The notes beneath the pieces were generated by a model, which was not told the origin of the DNA, did not search any database, and saw nothing but the letters and a program-made list of their open reading frames with translations. Positions 1 to 9,176 of a DNA stretch of 64,000 nucleotides are shown piece after piece. Source of the DNA: Rhizobiales bacterium CCH10-E5 (GTDB lineage: Bacteria; Pseudomonadota; Alphaproteobacteria; Rhizobiales; Beijerinckiaceae); assembly GCA_001556125.1 (NCBI GenBank), contig LSIG01000139.1:1-64000 (forward strand). The letters are read 5' to 3'. The position numbers were made by a program, and so were the translations under genes. How positions within the stretch are numbered: position 1 is the stretch's first letter; every line of letters begins with the position of its first letter.

Positions 1-696
1 GGGAGAGATCAGATAGGCGGCATAGCCTTTCGCGCGCAGCTCGCAGGCGGGGCAGTGGCCGCAGCCATAGCCCCAAGGATGCCGGGTGGAACGGTCGCCG
101 AGATAGCAGCTATGGCTCTGTTCGACCACCAGATCGAGCAGGGCGTCGCCGCCGAGCGCACGGGCCAGCGCGAAGGTCTGCGCCTTGTCCCGCCACATCA
201 GCGGCGTGTGCAGCACGAGCCGGCGGTCGAGCCCAAGACCGAGCGCGACCTGCATCGCCTTGATTGTGTCGTCGCGGCAGTCGGGATAGCCAGAATAGTC
301 GGTTTCGCAGACGCCGAGCACGATGTGCTTGGCGCCACGGCGATAAGCCAGCGCCGCCGCGAAGGTGAGAAAGATCAGGTTGCGGCCGGGGACGAAGGTG
401 GTCGGCAGGCCCGTCTCGGCGAAGGCGATTTCCGTGTCGCGGGTCAGCGCCGTCTCGGAGATCGCGCCGAGCGCGGCGAGATCGACCCTGTGGTCGGCGC
501 CGAGGCGCTGCGCATAGAGGGGCGAGAGTGCGGGCAGCGCGTCCCGGATCGTCGCGCGACACTCCAGTTCGACACGGTGGCGCTGGCCGTAATCGAAGCC
601 GACGGTTTCGACCGCATCGAACCGGGCGAGCGCCCAGGCGAGGGCGACGGTCGAGTCCTGCCCGCCCGAGAACAGGACAAGGGCGCGGGAGGTCAT
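1..696 (-). CDS. queC: 7-cyano-7-deazaguanine synthase QueC (3' end cut by window)
   Basis: Makes preQ0 from 7-carboxy-7-deazaguanine with ATP and ammonia, on the path to queuosine in tRNA. The N-terminal PP-loop SGGQDST lies at residues 10-16. Four zinc-ligand cysteines appear near the C terminus (C196, C211, C214, C217, with [10 protein letters not shown]). 231 codons are present and the frame is open at base 1; family members are about 230-240 residues, so only a few residues should be missing. The ATG at 696 lies 18 bases after the prs stop on the same strand, suggesting co-transcription with prs. Confidence 0.95.
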   Translation of the reverse strand, partial: MTSRALVLFSGGQDSTVALAWALARFDAVETVGFDYGQRHRVELECRATIRDALPALSPLYAQRLGADHRVDLAALGAISETALTRDTEIAFAETGLPTTFVPGRNLIFLTFAAALAYRRGAKHIVLGVCETDYSGYPDCRDDTIKAMQVALGLGLDRRLVLHTPLMWRDKAQTFALARALGGDALLDLVVEQSHSCYLGDRSTRHPWGYGCGHCPACELRAKGYAAYLISP

Positions 697-714
697 GACG
701 CGCGCCGCCCCGGC

Positions 715-1659
715 TCAGTCGAACAGGCTGGAGACGCTGGTTTCCTGCGCCGTGCGCTCGATTGCCTCGCCCATCAACTGGGCGATCGAGATGACGCGGA
801 TGTTGCGCGCCACCTTCACCGCCTCGGTCGGCATGATGGAGTCGGTGATCACGAGCTCCTTCAGCTTCGAATTGGCGATGCGGGCGACGGCGCCGCCCGA
901 CAGCACGCCATGGGTGATGTAGGCATAGACCTCGCGCGCGCCCTGCTCCAGCAGGGCCTCGGCCGCGTTCACCAGCGTGCCGCCGGAATCGACGATGTCG
1001 TCGAGCAGGATGCAGGAGCGCCCCTCGACGGAGCCGATGATGTTCATCACCTCGGACTCGCCCGGCCGGTCGCGGCGCTTGTCGACGATGGCGAGCGGGG
1101 CGTCGATGCGCTTGGCCAGCGCACGGGCGCGCACCACGCCGCCGACATCGGGCGAGACGACCATGGCGTTCTTATAGTCGAGCCGGTCCTTGATGTCGCG
1201 CGACATCAGCGGCGCGCCGAAGAGGTTGTCGGTCGGGATGTCGAAGAAGCCCTGGATCTGCCCGGCGTGCAGATCGAGCGTCAGCACGCGGTCGACCCCG
1301 GCATGCGTAATCAGGTTGGCGACGAGCTTGGCGGAGATCGGCGTGCGGCCGGAGGCGCGCCGGTCCTGCCGCGCATAGCCGAAATAGGGGATCACCGCCG
1401 TGATGCGGCGCGCCGAGGAGCGGCGCAGCGCATCCGTGATGATCAGCAACTCCATCAGATGGTCGTTGGTCGGGAAGGAGGTGGACTGGATGACGAAGAC
1501 GTCCTGCCCCCGCACGTTCTCCTGGATCTCGACGAAGACCTCCATGTCGGCAAAGCGCCGGACGGACGCCTTCGCGAGCGGAATGCCGAGATGGGCGCAG
1601 ATCGCTTCAGCAAGCGGCCGGTTGGAATTGCCGGCGACGACTTTGAAGGAAGAGGGCAT
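715..1659 (-). CDS. prs: Ribose-phosphate pyrophosphokinase
   Basis: Forms PRPP from ribose 5-phosphate and ATP, feeding purine, pyrimidine, histidine, tryptophan and NAD synthesis. 314 aa, the usual bacterial length. Visible: the catalytic flexible loop KRRDRPGE (about 194-201), the PRPP-binding loop DDIVDSGGT (220-228) and DLHAGQ (129-134). The frame could start further upstream, but the ATG at 1659 gives [11 protein letters not shown], the canonical family N terminus; the upstream extension is low-complexity and not family-like. Transcribed toward queC, separated by 18 bases. Confidence 0.97.
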   Translation of the reverse strand: MPSSFKVVAGNSNRPLAEAICAHLGIPLAKASVRRFADMEVFVEIQENVRGQDVFVIQSTSFPTNDHLMELLIITDALRRSSARRITAVIPYFGYARQDRRASGRTPISAKLVANLITHAGVDRVLTLDLHAGQIQGFFDIPTDNLFGAPLMSRDIKDRLDYKNAMVVSPDVGGVVRARALAKRIDAPLAIVDKRRDRPGESEVMNIIGSVEGRSCILLDDIVDSGGTLVNAAEALLEQGAREVYAYITHGVLSGGAVARIANSKLKELVITDSIMPTEAVKVARNIRVISIAQLMGEAIERTAQETSVSSLFD

Positions 1660-1835
1660 GCCGTGGCGCACCGTTGGGAACTGGGCTGGACGGCCGGCGG
1701 GCGAGCCGGCGCTGATCGCAGGGCTCTTAACAGCGGTGTGACGGCGAGTCGACCGCTGCACTGCGAAAGCACTGTGCAATGGTTGCCAAATCGGCAGGGC
1801 CGAAGCCCGATCCGCCGCGGATCAGGTGCCGTTCC

Positions 1836-2408
1836 TCAGAGCCTGCGGCCGCCATTCGCCGTAGAAGCGGTTCGGGCCGCCGGCTTGGGCTCCGCGCCAG
1901 CCGCCTTCGCCTTGTCGGCCGGAAGAACGGCTTCCACCGCGGGAGTCGTCACCAGAAAGCTCGCGATCGCGTCCATCGATTCGGCGGCCGCCTTGGCAAC
2001 GACCGTCTGGTCGATGGCGGCCCAGGGGTCAGCGCCGCCGCCGCGCCGGCCGAGGCTTTCGCCCTGGACGCGCTGGGCGCGCTTCTTGGTCTCGTCATAG
2101 ACGTCCCAGACAAAGGCGAGGGCGGTCTGGCCGTCCTCGGTCGGCTGGGCGGTGAGATAGCCGCGGACGCGGAAGCGCGCCGGCTTGTCGCCGGGGACGA
2201 TCTCCATGCGCCGCTCGGCTGCCGCTTCGCCAAGCAGCCCGGCAAAGCGGGTCGTCACGGCATCGGGGGCACCGGAAATGCTCTGAACCGAAACGGGCAC
2301 GCCCGGCGCATCAACGCGGGGGCGCGCGGCCGTGGTGGTCTCCTGGCATCCGCCCAGCGCAAGCGCCAGGGCCACCCCGACAACCGGAGTGCTCAAACGA
2401 ACGATCAT
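1836..2408 (-). CDS. Putative lipoprotein, unknown function
   Basis: 190 aa. The N terminus is a lipoprotein signal: a hydrophobic stretch ending LALGGC with the lipidated cysteine at residue 21, followed by a Q/E-rich start of the mature protein. The mature part has an alpha/beta-looking core (FRVRGYLTAQP, ALAFVWDVYDE) and a disordered Ala/Lys/Pro-rich tail. The ATG at 2408 is preceded by GGGAGG at good spacing, which decides the start over a longer open frame. I do not recognise a named family. It is divergent from ubiK and lies upstream of prs on the same strand with a 176-base gap. Confidence 0.75.
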   Translation of the reverse strand: MIVRLSTPVVGVALALALGGCQETTTAARPRVDAPGVPVSVQSISGAPDAVTTRFAGLLGEAAAERRMEIVPGDKPARFRVRGYLTAQPTEDGQTALAFVWDVYDETKKRAQRVQGESLGRRGGGADPWAAIDQTVVAKAAAESMDAIASFLVTTPAVEAVLPADKAKAAGAEPKPAARTASTANGGRRL

Positions 2409-2610
2409 CGACGCCTCCCGCTTGTTCTGGATCGCTGACGGGTTGGTGTTTCGCAGTCCCTGCGCCGTGTTTCTAGGCCGTTGTCTTCCGCAGGTCCAGA
2501 CGAGCCGGTTGCGGCGCCTGCGCCGTCCGTCGCGTCCCATTTGCGGGAGGCGGCGTCCTCCCCCATATAACGCCATGCCGGCCCCGACGGGCCTTTGTCC
2601 GGAGAGCCCC

Positions 2611-2868
2611 ATGGTCACCACCAGCAGCCGCATTCTCGACGACATCGCCCGCCTCGCCACCGACGCCGCCGGCGCTGCGCAGGGCGTGCGCCGCGAGGTC
2701 GAGACCGTGGTGAAGACTCAGATCGAGCGCCTCCTGCGCGATCTCGACGTCGTCACCCGCGAGGAGTTCGAGGCGGTGCGCGAAATGGCGCTGCTCGCCC
2801 GCGAGGAGAACGACCGGCTCGCGGCGCGCCTCGCCGCGCTCGAAGCGGCGGCCCAGCCCAAGGCCTGA
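2611..2868 (+). CDS. ubiK: UbiK-family accessory factor (BMFP/YqiC-like)
   Basis: 85 aa. Family members assist ubiquinone biosynthesis by working with UbiJ and as membrane-active trimeric coiled coils. The protein has an amphipathic N-terminal helix (SSRILDDIARLATDAAG), the typical middle VTREEFEAVREMA, and a C-terminal heptad coiled coil (LLAREENDRLAARLAALEA). The ATG at 2611 follows GGAGAG by a short spacer. It stands alone, divergent from the lipoprotein gene. The name comes from the motif pattern and length; the function in this organism is inferred. Confidence 0.88.
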   Translation: MVTTSSRILDDIARLATDAAGAAQGVRREVETVVKTQIERLLRDLDVVTREEFEAVREMALLAREENDRLAARLAALEAAAQPKA

Positions 2869-2891
2869 GCGAACCCGCTGCGGCGGGCGGC

Positions 2892-2914
2892 GTCCACAGC
2901 CATGTGCTGTGGAC
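2892..2914. terminator. Hairpin after ubiK
   Basis: A perfect 9-bp stem (GTCCACAGC / GCTGTGGAC) with loop CATGT, 24 bases past the ubiK stop. There is no T-run, so it could be a weak or factor-assisted terminator or a 3'-end stabiliser. The rest of the 305-base gap to the next gene holds a tight dyad (GGGCGTGT c ACACGCCC, 2970-2986) and no convincing gene. Confidence 0.4.
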
Positions 2915-3173
2915 AGGGGCGGGCAGGGATTGAGCCGTCCCCCGAATCCGCCGAGCGTCGGCCGGTGTTGGGCGTGTCACACGCCCTGCGCTAACGTCGG
3001 TGAAGAAATTGATTCGTCGGTCCAACCGCTTAGGTCGGGCCGGGCGGAGCGTGGCATCCGGTTTCCGGCCGGCGCCGCGCCTGTGGGTTGCGTCCTTCAG
3101 CTTTCCTGTCGCCGTGTTCCCGTTCTCGAACGCGCCGGCCCGCCTGCGGCGGTCGGCAGTTGGACCCAAGGAC

Positions 3174-3680
3174 ATGATGGATCTCGAACTGGACGCAGAA
3201 CTGGATCGGCCCTCCAACCCGCTCGACCTGATCGAGCGTCTCGCCGCCCTCAACAACTGGAGCTTCGACCGCGACAGCGACGACGAACTGTCGGTCGCCG
3301 TTTCCGGAGCCTGGTCAGACTACCATCTCGCCATCACCTGGCTGGAGGAGGTCGAGGCGATCCACGTCGCCTGCGCCTTCGACCTCAAGGTCCCCGAGCG
3401 CCGGCGCGGCGAGGTGCTGCAGCTCGTCAGCCTCGTCAACGAGCAGCTCTGGGTCGGGCATTTCGACCTTTGGAGCTCCGAGAACGTGGTGATGTACCGC
3501 CACGCGCTGCTGCTGTCGGGCGGGGCCGAGCCCACCGACGAGCAGGCCGCGGCGCTGATCAAGGCGGCGATCGACGCCTGCGAGCGCTATTTCCAGGCTT
3601 TCCAGTTCGTGGTCTGGGCCGGAAAGACGGCGAAGGAGGGGCTCGAGGGCTCGCTGCTCGAGACGGTCGGCGAAGCCTGA
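3174..3680 (+). CDS. YbjN domain protein
   Basis: 168 aa, acidic and soluble, with no signal peptide. The pattern DRPSNPLDLIERLAALNNWSF followed by the WSDYHLAITW and VNEQLWVGHFDLW blocks is the YbjN family, which has a type III secretion chaperone-like fold. Family members in E. coli affect motility and stress responses, but the mechanism is not settled. AAGGA precedes the tandem ATGs at 3174 and 3177; either may be used. It is followed by a palindromic repeat and then proC. Confidence 0.82.
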   Translation: MMDLELDAELDRPSNPLDLIERLAALNNWSFDRDSDDELSVAVSGAWSDYHLAITWLEEVEAIHVACAFDLKVPERRRGEVLQLVSLVNEQLWVGHFDLWSSENVVMYRHALLLSGGAEPTDEQAAALIKAAIDACERYFQAFQFVVWAGKTAKEGLEGSLLETVGEA

Positions 3681-3691
3681 CGCCTGGGCTT

Positions 3692-3771
3692 CGTCATGGT
3701 CGGGCTTGACCCGACCCTCTCCCGCCGGAGACTGCTGGCCATGAGATTCTCGGGACGAGCCCGAGAGTGAT
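3692..3771. repeat. Dispersed palindromic repeat, copy 1
   Basis: Two hairpins in tandem: GGTCGGG cttga CCCGACC (3698-3716) and CTCGGG acgag CCCGAG (3749-3765). The block opens with GTCATGGTCGGG and resembles the other GTCAT...ATGAC elements in this window. It sits between the YbjN gene and proC. Confidence 0.7.
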
Positions 3772-3801
3772 GTCTGTCGCCGAAAACTGCGAGAACCCGC
3801 C

Positions 3802-4617
3802 ATGACCAGTCCGCTCCCCCAGACGCTCGTCCTCATCGGCGCCGGCAAGATGGGTGGCGCGATGCTGGAGGGCTGGCTGAGGATCGGGATGAATCCCGCC
3901 GGCATCAGCCTGATCGACCCGAAGCCGTCCGACGAGATGGTCGCCCTCGCCACCGAGAAGGGCATGGCGCTCAACCCCGATCCGGCCTCGCTGACCTCGG
4001 TCGAGGTCCTGGTTCTGGCGACGAAGCCGCAGATGCTCGACACCGCGGCGCCCGCCGTCCAGGCCTTCATTCGGCCGCAGACGCTGCTCATCTCGATCCT
4101 CGCCGGCAAGACGCTATCGGACCTGTCGGCGCGGCTACCCAACGCGACCGCGATGATCCGGGCGATGCCGAACCTGCCGGCCTCGGTCCAGCGTGGAGCC
4201 ACCGGCGCCGCGGCGGGGCAGGGAGTCACCGGCGCGCAGCGCGCCATGGCCGACGCCCTGCTGCGCAGCATCGGCACGGTCGAATGGCTGGACGACGAGG
4301 GGCTGATCGACGCCGTCACCGCTGTCTCGGGCTCAGGGCCGGCCTATGTCTTCCATCTGGTCGAGTGCCTCGCCGCGGCCGGCAAGCAGGCGGGCCTGCC
4401 CGCCGACATTGCCGAGCGCCTGGCGCGTGCGACGATCGAGGGCGCCGGCGAACTGCTGCACCAGTCGCAGCTGTCGCCGGCGACGCTACGCCAGAACGTG
4501 ACCTCTCCCGCCGGCACGACGGCGGCCGGGCTGTCCGTGCTGATGGGGCCGCTGGAGCCGCTGATCGTCGAGACGGTGGCTGCCGCCAAACGCCGCGCCG
4601 GAGAGCTTTCGGGCTGA
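3802..4617 (+). CDS. proC: Pyrroline-5-carboxylate reductase
   Basis: Reduces pyrroline-5-carboxylate to proline with NAD(P)H, the last step of proline synthesis. 271 aa, normal length. The Rossmann motif IGAGKMGGAM is at residues 12-21, and the family signature region reads SGSGPAYVFHLVECLAAAG, with the C-terminal dimer domain GAGELL...TSPAGTTAAGL. The regulator gene downstream starts 64 bases later on the same strand. Confidence 0.97.
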   Translation: MTSPLPQTLVLIGAGKMGGAMLEGWLRIGMNPAGISLIDPKPSDEMVALATEKGMALNPDPASLTSVEVLVLATKPQMLDTAAPAVQAFIRPQTLLISILAGKTLSDLSARLPNATAMIRAMPNLPASVQRGATGAAAGQGVTGAQRAMADALLRSIGTVEWLDDEGLIDAVTAVSGSGPAYVFHLVECLAAAGKQAGLPADIAERLARATIEGAGELLHQSQLSPATLRQNVTSPAGTTAAGLSVLMGPLEPLIVETVAAAKRRAGELSG

Positions 4618-4681
4618 TCGGCCTTTCAGGCGCCGTGATCGCATCCTAGTTTGGTCTCAGGACCGCCGAAGGAGAACCGCC

Positions 4682-5431
4682 ATGGCTTCCGATCCCCTCT
4701 CTTCCGACTCCGTCACCGGGGCCTCTACTGCCGCGCCCACCGATCCGCGCCGGCAGGCCGTCGATGCATTGCTGCGCCTGGCCGCGACCCGCCCCTGGGA
4801 TGAGATCGAACTGGGCGATATCGCCGCCGAGGCGGGGCTGACGCTGGCCAAGCTGCGCGGCCTGTTTCCCTCCAAGCTTGCGATGCTCGGCGGCCTGACC
4901 CGGATCGTCGACGACGCGGTGCTGGCCGATGTTTCGGACGACCTCGCCGGGGAGCCGGTGCGAGAGCGGCTGTTCGACCTGGTGATGCGGCGGCTCGATG
5001 CGCTGGCGCCCTACAAGGCCGGGTTGCGGCGGATCGCACCGGTCATCCGGCGCGATCCCCTGACGATGGCCGCGCTGAATCGCGGGGCCGCCAACTCCTG
5101 GCGCTACATGCTGGCGTCCGCCGGCATCCCGACCGAGGATGGGCTGGGGCCGGTGCGGGTGCAGGGGGCGGTGCTGCTGATGGCTCGCGTCACCGAGGTC
5201 TGGCTCCAGGACGACGAGCCGGAGCTGTCACGGACGATGGCGCGGCTCGACCGCGAACTGAAGACGGCGGGGCGGATCATGGCGCGGGTCGAGGACGTCC
5301 ACCGGCTGACGGCGCCGCTGCGCGGGCTCGCCCGGGCGCTCTGCTCGGGGCGCCGCCCGACCGTCCGGCGGCGCGAGCGCTCGGACGAGAGCCTGCGGCG
5401 CGAGGGCGAGGATTTTGCCCCTGCTATCTGA
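4682..5431 (+). CDS. TetR/AcrR-type regulator with COQ9-like C-terminal region
   Basis: 249 aa. The N-terminal helix-turn-helix (about 20-75) reads ALLRLAATRPWDEIELGDIA followed by AEAGLTLAKLRGLFPSK, a TetR-like fold with a degenerate recognition helix. The C-terminal half contains VTEVWLQDDEPELSRTMARLDR, which resembles the W..D...D...T...LDR pattern of COQ9/rpsU-divergent proteins. It may therefore be a lipid-binding TetR-fold protein instead of a classical repressor. A basic, probably disordered tail follows residue 205. AAGGAGAA precedes the ATG. Confidence 0.72.
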   Translation: MASDPLSSDSVTGASTAAPTDPRRQAVDALLRLAATRPWDEIELGDIAAEAGLTLAKLRGLFPSKLAMLGGLTRIVDDAVLADVSDDLAGEPVRERLFDLVMRRLDALAPYKAGLRRIAPVIRRDPLTMAALNRGAANSWRYMLASAGIPTEDGLGPVRVQGAVLLMARVTEVWLQDDEPELSRTMARLDRELKTAGRIMARVEDVHRLTAPLRGLARALCSGRRPTVRRRERSDESLRREGEDFAPAI

Positions 5432-5495
5432 CGCAGGTTTAAGGAATCCGGTTTCCGCTTCCTTAGCGTTAAGCGGGCATTAGCCATTTTTTGCG

Positions 5496-5523
5496 ACCCC
5501 TGCGAATCTCGTTTCGCAGGGGT
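5496..5523 (+). promoter_or_regulatory. Leader hairpin covering the chemoreceptor ribosome site
   Basis: A perfect 11-bp inverted repeat (ACCCCTGCGAA / TTCGCAGGGGT) with the 6-base loop TCTCGT, ending 6 bases before the ATG at 5530. Its right arm contains AGGGG (5518-5522), the only Shine-Dalgarno-like sequence, so the site would be paired in the folded leader. Upstream lie TTTCCGCT (5452-5459) and GCGTTAA (5466-5472). Confidence 0.55.
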
Positions 5524-5529
5524 TTGCGC

Positions 5530-7518
5530 ATGTCGCTGACGAAGAAGCTCGCCACCTTGTCGATCAGCCGCTCCTTCGCGCTGATCGCAGGTCTCGCCGT
5601 GGTCATCGCTGTCGGAAGCGTCGGTTACACGCTGACCGAAGCCCGCAACGAGATGATCGAGCTGAAGCGGCAGGAGGTTCAGAACGCCACCGACATCGCG
5701 CGCACGACGGTCGAGTTCTACCGCGACAAGGCCAAGAAGGGCGAGATTCCGGTCGCCGATGCCCAGAAGCTGGCCATCGATGCGGTGGCTGGCGCGCGCT
5801 TCGACGACGGCAACTACTTCTTCGTCTATACCTTCGACGGCGTCAGCGTCACGCATCCCCGCGCCGACATGATCGGCAAGAACCTGATGGGTCTCAAGGA
5901 TCCCGCCGGCAAGCCGATCGTCCAGGAACTGCTGTCGATCGCCAAGGCCGGCGGCAAGGGCGGCTATCTCGACTTCCTCTGGGTTAAGCCCGGCGACAAG
6001 GAGCCCACGCGGAAGATCGCCTATGTCAGCGGCATCGCCGACTGGAACTGGGCGGTCGGCACCGGGCTGCACGTCCACGATGTCGATGCCAAGTTCCTCG
6101 GCCTGATGGTCGATGTCGCCAAGGTGCTGGTGCCGCTCGGCCTGCTCATGCTCGGGCTCGTGATTGTCCTGAGCCGCCGGGCCTCGACGATGCTGACCTC
6201 GCTCTCGGGCACGATGAACGCCCTCGCAGCCGGCAATCTCCAGACGACCATTTCCCATCAGGAGCGGCCCGACGAGGTCGGCCAAATGGCGCGTGCGCTG
6301 GTGGTCTTCCGCGACGCCGCCGTCGCCAAGGACGCGATGCAGGCCGACAAGGCGCGGGCGGAACAGGAGGCGGCGGCTCATCGCGATGCTGCCGACGGTC
6401 AGCGCCGCCGCAGCGAGGCCGAGAGGGCCGAGCTTTCCCGGACGCAGGAAACCGTCGTGGCGGCGCTCGCGACGGGCCTCGAGCATCTGGCGGAGGGCGA
6501 CCTGACCTACCGCATCAACGCGAACTTCGGCTCCGACTACGCCAAGCTGCGTGACGATTTCAATGCCGCGATCGGCAAGCTGCAGGAGACGATGCGGCAG
6601 ATCGCGACGAACACCGAGAGCATGAAGGCGGGCTCGATCGAGATCAGCCAGGCGGCCGACGACCTCGCCGGGCGCACCGAGCAGCAGGCGGCTTCCGTCG
6701 AGGAGACGGCGACGGCGCTGGACGAGCTGACCGCGACCGTGCGGCAGACGGCCGAGAGCGCGCGCCAGGCCAATCAGGCGACGACCCAGGTCAAGGCGGA
6801 AGCCGAGCAGTCGACCGCGATCGTGCGCGATGCGGTCGTGGCGATGGGCGGCATCGAGAAGTCGGCCGAGGAGATCTCGCAGATCGTCGGCGTGATCGAC
6901 GAGATCGCGTTCCAGACCAATCTTCTGGCGCTGAACGCCAGCGTTGAGGCGGCCCGCGCCGGCGACGCCGGCAAGGGCTTCGCAGTCGTCGCCTCCGAGG
7001 TGCGCGCCCTCGCTCAGCGCTCGGCCTCGGCCGCCAAGGAGATCAAGGAGCTGATCGCGGCCTCCAACAGCGAGGTCGAGAAGGGCGTGACCCTGGTCGG
7101 CCAGACCGGCAGCGCCCTGCAGCGCATGGCCGACGAGATCAGCCGTGCCACCGGCCTCGTCTCCGAGATCGCCAGCGCCGCGCAGGAACAGGCGTCGGGC
7201 CTGCAGGAGGTCAACACGGCGGTGGCCGAGATGGACCAGTCGACCCAGCAGAACGCGGCGATGGCCGAGCAGTCGACCGCCGCAGCGCATTCGCTCTCGC
7301 AGGAGGCCGACCGCCTGGCCGCGCTGGTCGCGCGCTTCCAACTCGGCGGCGATGTCGCGGGCTTGAAGGCAATGGCGCGCACGATGCAGGCCGCCGTCGC
7401 GCCCGCGCCCCGCAAGCCCGCGCCTCCGGTCGCACGGCCCGTGGCCGCCGCCGGCGGCGGCTCCCCGGCGCGCAAGCCCGACATGAGCGCGCATGACAAG
7501 GGGTGGGCCGAGTTTTGA
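5530..7518 (+). CDS. Methyl-accepting chemotaxis protein with sCache sensor
   Basis: 662 aa chemoreceptor. TM1 is near 15-35. A periplasmic single-Cache domain (about 36-190) has the typical [21 protein letters not shown]2 is near 198-216, then HAMP, a coiled coil, and the MA signalling domain with the conserved hairpin tip [20 protein letters not shown]. It ends in GWAEF, fitting the xWxxF pentapeptide that tethers CheR/CheB, after a flexible Pro/Ala linker. The ATG at 5530 is chosen; an in-frame TTG 39 bases upstream lies inside the leader hairpin region. sCache_2 receptors often bind small organic acids; the ligand is not predictable here. Confidence 0.95.
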   Translation: MSLTKKLATLSISRSFALIAGLAVVIAVGSVGYTLTEARNEMIELKRQEVQNATDIARTTVEFYRDKAKKGEIPVADAQKLAIDAVAGARFDDGNYFFVYTFDGVSVTHPRADMIGKNLMGLKDPAGKPIVQELLSIAKAGGKGGYLDFLWVKPGDKEPTRKIAYVSGIADWNWAVGTGLHVHDVDAKFLGLMVDVAKVLVPLGLLMLGLVIVLSRRASTMLTSLSGTMNALAAGNLQTTISHQERPDEVGQMARALVVFRDAAVAKDAMQADKARAEQEAAAHRDAADGQRRRSEAERAELSRTQETVVAALATGLEHLAEGDLTYRINANFGSDYAKLRDDFNAAIGKLQETMRQIATNTESMKAGSIEISQAADDLAGRTEQQAASVEETATALDELTATVRQTAESARQANQATTQVKAEAEQSTAIVRDAVVAMGGIEKSAEEISQIVGVIDEIAFQTNLLALNASVEAARAGDAGKGFAVVASEVRALAQRSASAAKEIKELIAASNSEVEKGVTLVGQTGSALQRMADEISRATGLVSEIASAAQEQASGLQEVNTAVAEMDQSTQQNAAMAEQSTAAAHSLSQEADRLAALVARFQLGGDVAGLKAMARTMQAAVAPAPRKPAPPVARPVAAAGGGSPARKPDMSAHDKGWAEF

Positions 7519-7883
7519 GCGGCCCCTCAGACAGCGCCGCTCCGGCCGCCACTATCGGTTTCGACGATTTCCTCAAGGTCGACATCCGCGTCGGCACGAT
7601 CGTCGAGGCCGCTCCCTATCCGGAGGCACGAAAGCCCGCGATCAAGCTGGTGATCGATTTCGGCGGCACGATCGGCCTGAAGAAATCCTCGGCGCAGATC
7701 ACGAAGCACTACACCTGCGAGGATCTGCCGGGCCGGCAGGTGCTGGCGGTGGTGAACTTCCCGCCGCGCCAGATCGGCAAGTTCATGTCCGAGGTGCTGA
7801 CGCTCGGCGTGCCTGACGAGGAAGGCGAGGTCGTATTGATCGGGCCGGGCCTCGCCGTGCCGAAGGGCGGGCGGCTGTATTGA
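7503..7883 (+). CDS. csaA: CsaA-type tRNA-binding domain protein
   Basis: 126 aa or slightly shorter; a single tRNA-binding OB-fold domain ([17 protein letters not shown] at the start, [11 protein letters not shown] in the middle, [10 protein letters not shown], then [11 protein letters not shown]), the CsaA/YgjH type with reported chaperone-like activity. It overlaps the end of the chemoreceptor gene: a GTG at 7503 or a TTG at 7515 that overlaps the receptor stop. Either start implies translational coupling. A biological link to the receptor is not obvious. Confidence 0.9.
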   Translation: MGRVLSGPSDSAAPAATIGFDDFLKVDIRVGTIVEAAPYPEARKPAIKLVIDFGGTIGLKKSSAQITKHYTCEDLPGRQVLAVVNFPPRQIGKFMSEVLTLGVPDEEGEVVLIGPGLAVPKGGRLY

Positions 7884-7891
7884 GGGCCGCC

Positions 7892-7924
7892 GGTGACGCG
7901 CTGGACAATCGGTCCGCGGTCACC
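7892..7924 (+). terminator. Possible hairpin after csaA
   Basis: An imperfect long stem: GGTGAC (7892-7897) pairs with GTCACC (7919-7924), and inside it GGAC (7903-7906) pairs with GTCC (7912-7915). No T-run follows. It separates csaA from the kinase gene and could stop or slow transcription. Confidence 0.3.
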
Positions 7925-7961
7925 CATATGCGCCGCGCCAAGGTGAGCGGAGGCGCAGGGA

Positions 7962-9176
7962 TTGCAGATCGAGGAGACCCCGGCGGGCGTGCCGGATGAG
8001 CCGGTGCGCCGGGACGAACTCGCCTATCGCCTGAAGCAGCAGAGACTCCTTGCCGAATTCGGCCGGATGGCGCTGCGCGAATCCGATTTGCCGGCGCTGC
8101 TGCAACGTGCCACCGAACTCTGCGCGGACGGGCTCGACGCGCCGTTCTGCAAGGCGCTCGAATTCCTGCATGATCGTCGCGTGCTGCTGATGAGGGCGGG
8201 TGTCGGCTGGCGGCCCGAGGAGATCGGGCAGGCGACGCTGGGCGCCGACCTCGAATCGCCGGCGGGCTTCGCCTTCCAGACCGGTCAGCCCGTCCTCTCC
8301 AACCACCTGACCGAAGAGACGCGCTTCCGCACGCCGACGCTGCTGGCGGCCTATGGTATCAGGCGGGCCGTCAATGTGCTGATCGATCTCGGTGGCAAGA
8401 ATGACGGGCCCTTCGGCGTGCTGGAGGTCGACAGCCCCGATCCGGGCGATTTCGACGAGGACGACGTCACCTTCCTCTATGGCTGCGCCCGCATCCTCGG
8501 CGCGGCGATCGAGCGCAACCGCTCGGACGCGAAGCTGCAGAAGGCGGTCGAGCGCCAGGCCATGCTGATGCGCGAGATGAGCCACCGCATCAAGAACAGC
8601 CTCGGCGTGGTCAGCGGCCTCCTGCGCATCAATGCCAGCAACGTCGCCGACCCGGCCGCCAAGGCGCTGCTACAGGACGCAGAAAACCGGGTTCTGACCA
8701 TCGCCCATGTCCACAACCATCTCTGGCAGGGCGAGCGCATTGGCGAGGTCAATATCGGCGAGTTCCTGCGCGAGCTGTGCAAGTCGCTCGGCGGCTCGGT
8801 CGAGGGCGTGACGATCGGCTGCGAGGCCGATGACGTGGTCATCGACGCGGATTTCGCGATTCCCGTTGGGTTGATGGTCAACGAGCTCGTCACCAATGCG
8901 GTGAAATACGCCTTCGACCCCGGCGGTCCCGGCGCTGTTGCAGTGCGCCTCACGGCCCGCGAGCAGGAGCTCAGCCTCAGTGTCGAGGATGACGGCCGCG
9001 GTCTGCCGCCGGAGTTCGATCTCAACGCGTCGCGCAAGAGCTTCGGCATCCGGGTCATCACCAGCCTTGCCCGCCAGCTGCAGGGAGAGCTGCAGGCCGA
9101 AAACCTGCCGCGCGGTTGCCGCTTCTCGCTGGTCTTCCCACGGCACAAGCCGGAGCAGGACAGCTCAGACGGGTAG
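7962..9176 (+). CDS. GAF-domain sensor histidine kinase (HWE/HisKA_2 type)
   Basis: 404 aa, cytosolic with no membrane segment. A GAF sensor spans about residues 30-190. The H-box MLMREMSHRIKNSLGVVSGL has the phospho-accepting His at 207 or 208, followed by a HATPase domain with NELVTNAVKYAF and DDGRGLPPEF. This is the HisKA_2/HWE class typical of alphaproteobacterial general stress and light signalling. The TTG at 7962 has GGAGG 8 bases upstream (7949-7953), which favours it over in-frame alternatives. It overlaps the convergent kinase gene by 12 bases. No receiver partner is adjacent. Confidence 0.9.
   Translation: MQIEETPAGVPDEPVRRDELAYRLKQQRLLAEFGRMALRESDLPALLQRATELCADGLDAPFCKALEFLHDRRVLLMRAGVGWRPEEIGQATLGADLESPAGFAFQTGQPVLSNHLTEETRFRTPTLLAAYGIRRAVNVLIDLGGKNDGPFGVLEVDSPDPGDFDEDDVTFLYGCARILGAAIERNRSDAKLQKAVERQAMLMREMSHRIKNSLGVVSGLLRINASNVADPAAKALLQDAENRVLTIAHVHNHLWQGERIGEVNIGEFLRELCKSLGGSVEGVTIGCEADDVVIDADFAIPVGLMVNELVTNAVKYAFDPGGPGAVAVRLTAREQELSLSVEDDGRGLPPEFDLNASRKSFGIRVITSLARQLQGELQAENLPRGCRFSLVFPRHKPEQDSSDG

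Noticed and set aside
55-2100. A 681-codon frame across queC, prs and the lipoprotein gene
   Set aside because: Antisense shadow of three real genes.
5104-7494. A 796-codon frame opposite the first chemoreceptor
   Set aside because: Antisense shadow, no motifs.
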